Assembly: GCA_030615475.1 (NCBI GenBank) | Contig: JAUWZF010000090.1 | Span: forward strand, 1-5,454 | Source: Dehalococcoidales bacterium | GTDB lineage: Bacteria > Chloroflexota > Dehalococcoidia > Dehalococcoidales > RBG-16-60-22 | DNA length: 5,454 nt | Direction: 5' to 3' | In this document: one piece after another, positions 5,357 through 5,454 of the stretch | Layout of the letters: every line of letters begins with the position of its first letter | Numbering within the stretch: position 1 is the stretch's first letter | The notes under the pieces: model-generated | What the model saw: only the letters and a program-made list of their open reading frames with translations | Databases searched by the model: none | Told to the model about the DNA's origin: nothing | Position numbers and translations under genes: made by a program

Positions 5357-5454
5357 TAGTAAAACAGGCAGCCGTATTAATAACAGGCGAACTTACCTGA
5401 CGGCATCAGATAATTATGGGATTGATTCGTTTATCTGGCCGAAGGTTATATATT
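5357..5454. other. 3' intergenic tail with no supported gene
   Basis: After the triple stop I see only a weak two-part inverted repeat: GCCGT 5371-5375 with ACGGC 5400-5404, and CAGG 5384-5387 with CCTG 5396-5399. An eight-base bulge separates the two left arms and no T-run follows. It may be a poor terminator or chance. The sequence becomes A/T-rich at the edge. Confidence 0.4.

Noticed and set aside
5371..5404. Terminator after the DUF4389-like gene
   Set aside because: Stems are only four and five pairs with an eight-base bulge and no T-run follows.
5422..5451. Promoter at the 3' edge (TTGATT, then TTATAT)
   Set aside because: Both boxes are weak matches, spacing is 18, and no downstream gene is visible; A/T-rich sequence gives such matches by chance.

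Overview
The window carries a tightly packed branched-chain amino acid operon on the + strand: leuC (3' part only), leuD, leuB and cimA. A small membrane-protein gene with its own promoter follows. Protein motifs, the gene order leuC-leuD-leuB-cimA and a DUF4389-type protein suggest a bacterium. Chloroflexota, class Dehalococcoidia, is my best guess: the same leu/cim order is known there, and the C-rich/G-rich hairpin repeat between leuC and leuD resembles repeats I associate with those genomes. The taxonomic call is inference from memory, not from a search.

Layout: 1-1118 is the large subunit of 3-isopropylmalate dehydratase, with its N-terminus lost at the window edge. 1119-1764 interrupts the operon. 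It holds an AT-rich gene for a 153-aa stand-alone GIY-YIG nuclease (1155-1616). Next come a strong ribosome binding site and a broken first copy of the leuD start (1634-1660), then a hairpin-rich repeat of about 104 bp (1661-1764). 1765-2268 is the intact leuD, which begins with a second copy of the same 27 bases. 2269-3363 is leuB and 3367-4956 is cimA; both use non-ATG starts with clear ribosome binding sites. 4957-5056 contains a perfect consensus sigma-70 type promoter. 5057-5356 is a 99-aa DUF4389-like membrane protein. The last 98 bases hold no gene I can support.

How the genes work together: CimA condenses pyruvate and acetyl-CoA to (R)-citramalate. LeuC/LeuD isomerise it (and isopropylmalate for leucine), and LeuB oxidises and decarboxylates the product, giving 2-oxobutyrate for isoleucine without threonine. 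This enzyme set therefore serves both leucine and threonine-independent isoleucine synthesis.

The most unusual part is the leuC-leuD junction: a foreign-looking nuclease gene, a duplicated leuD start and a mobile-looking hairpin repeat that now supplies the leuD leader. A second point is LeuB, where the usual NAD-selecting Asp of the HGSAPD motif is replaced by Arg-Arg, which hints at an altered cofactor preference.
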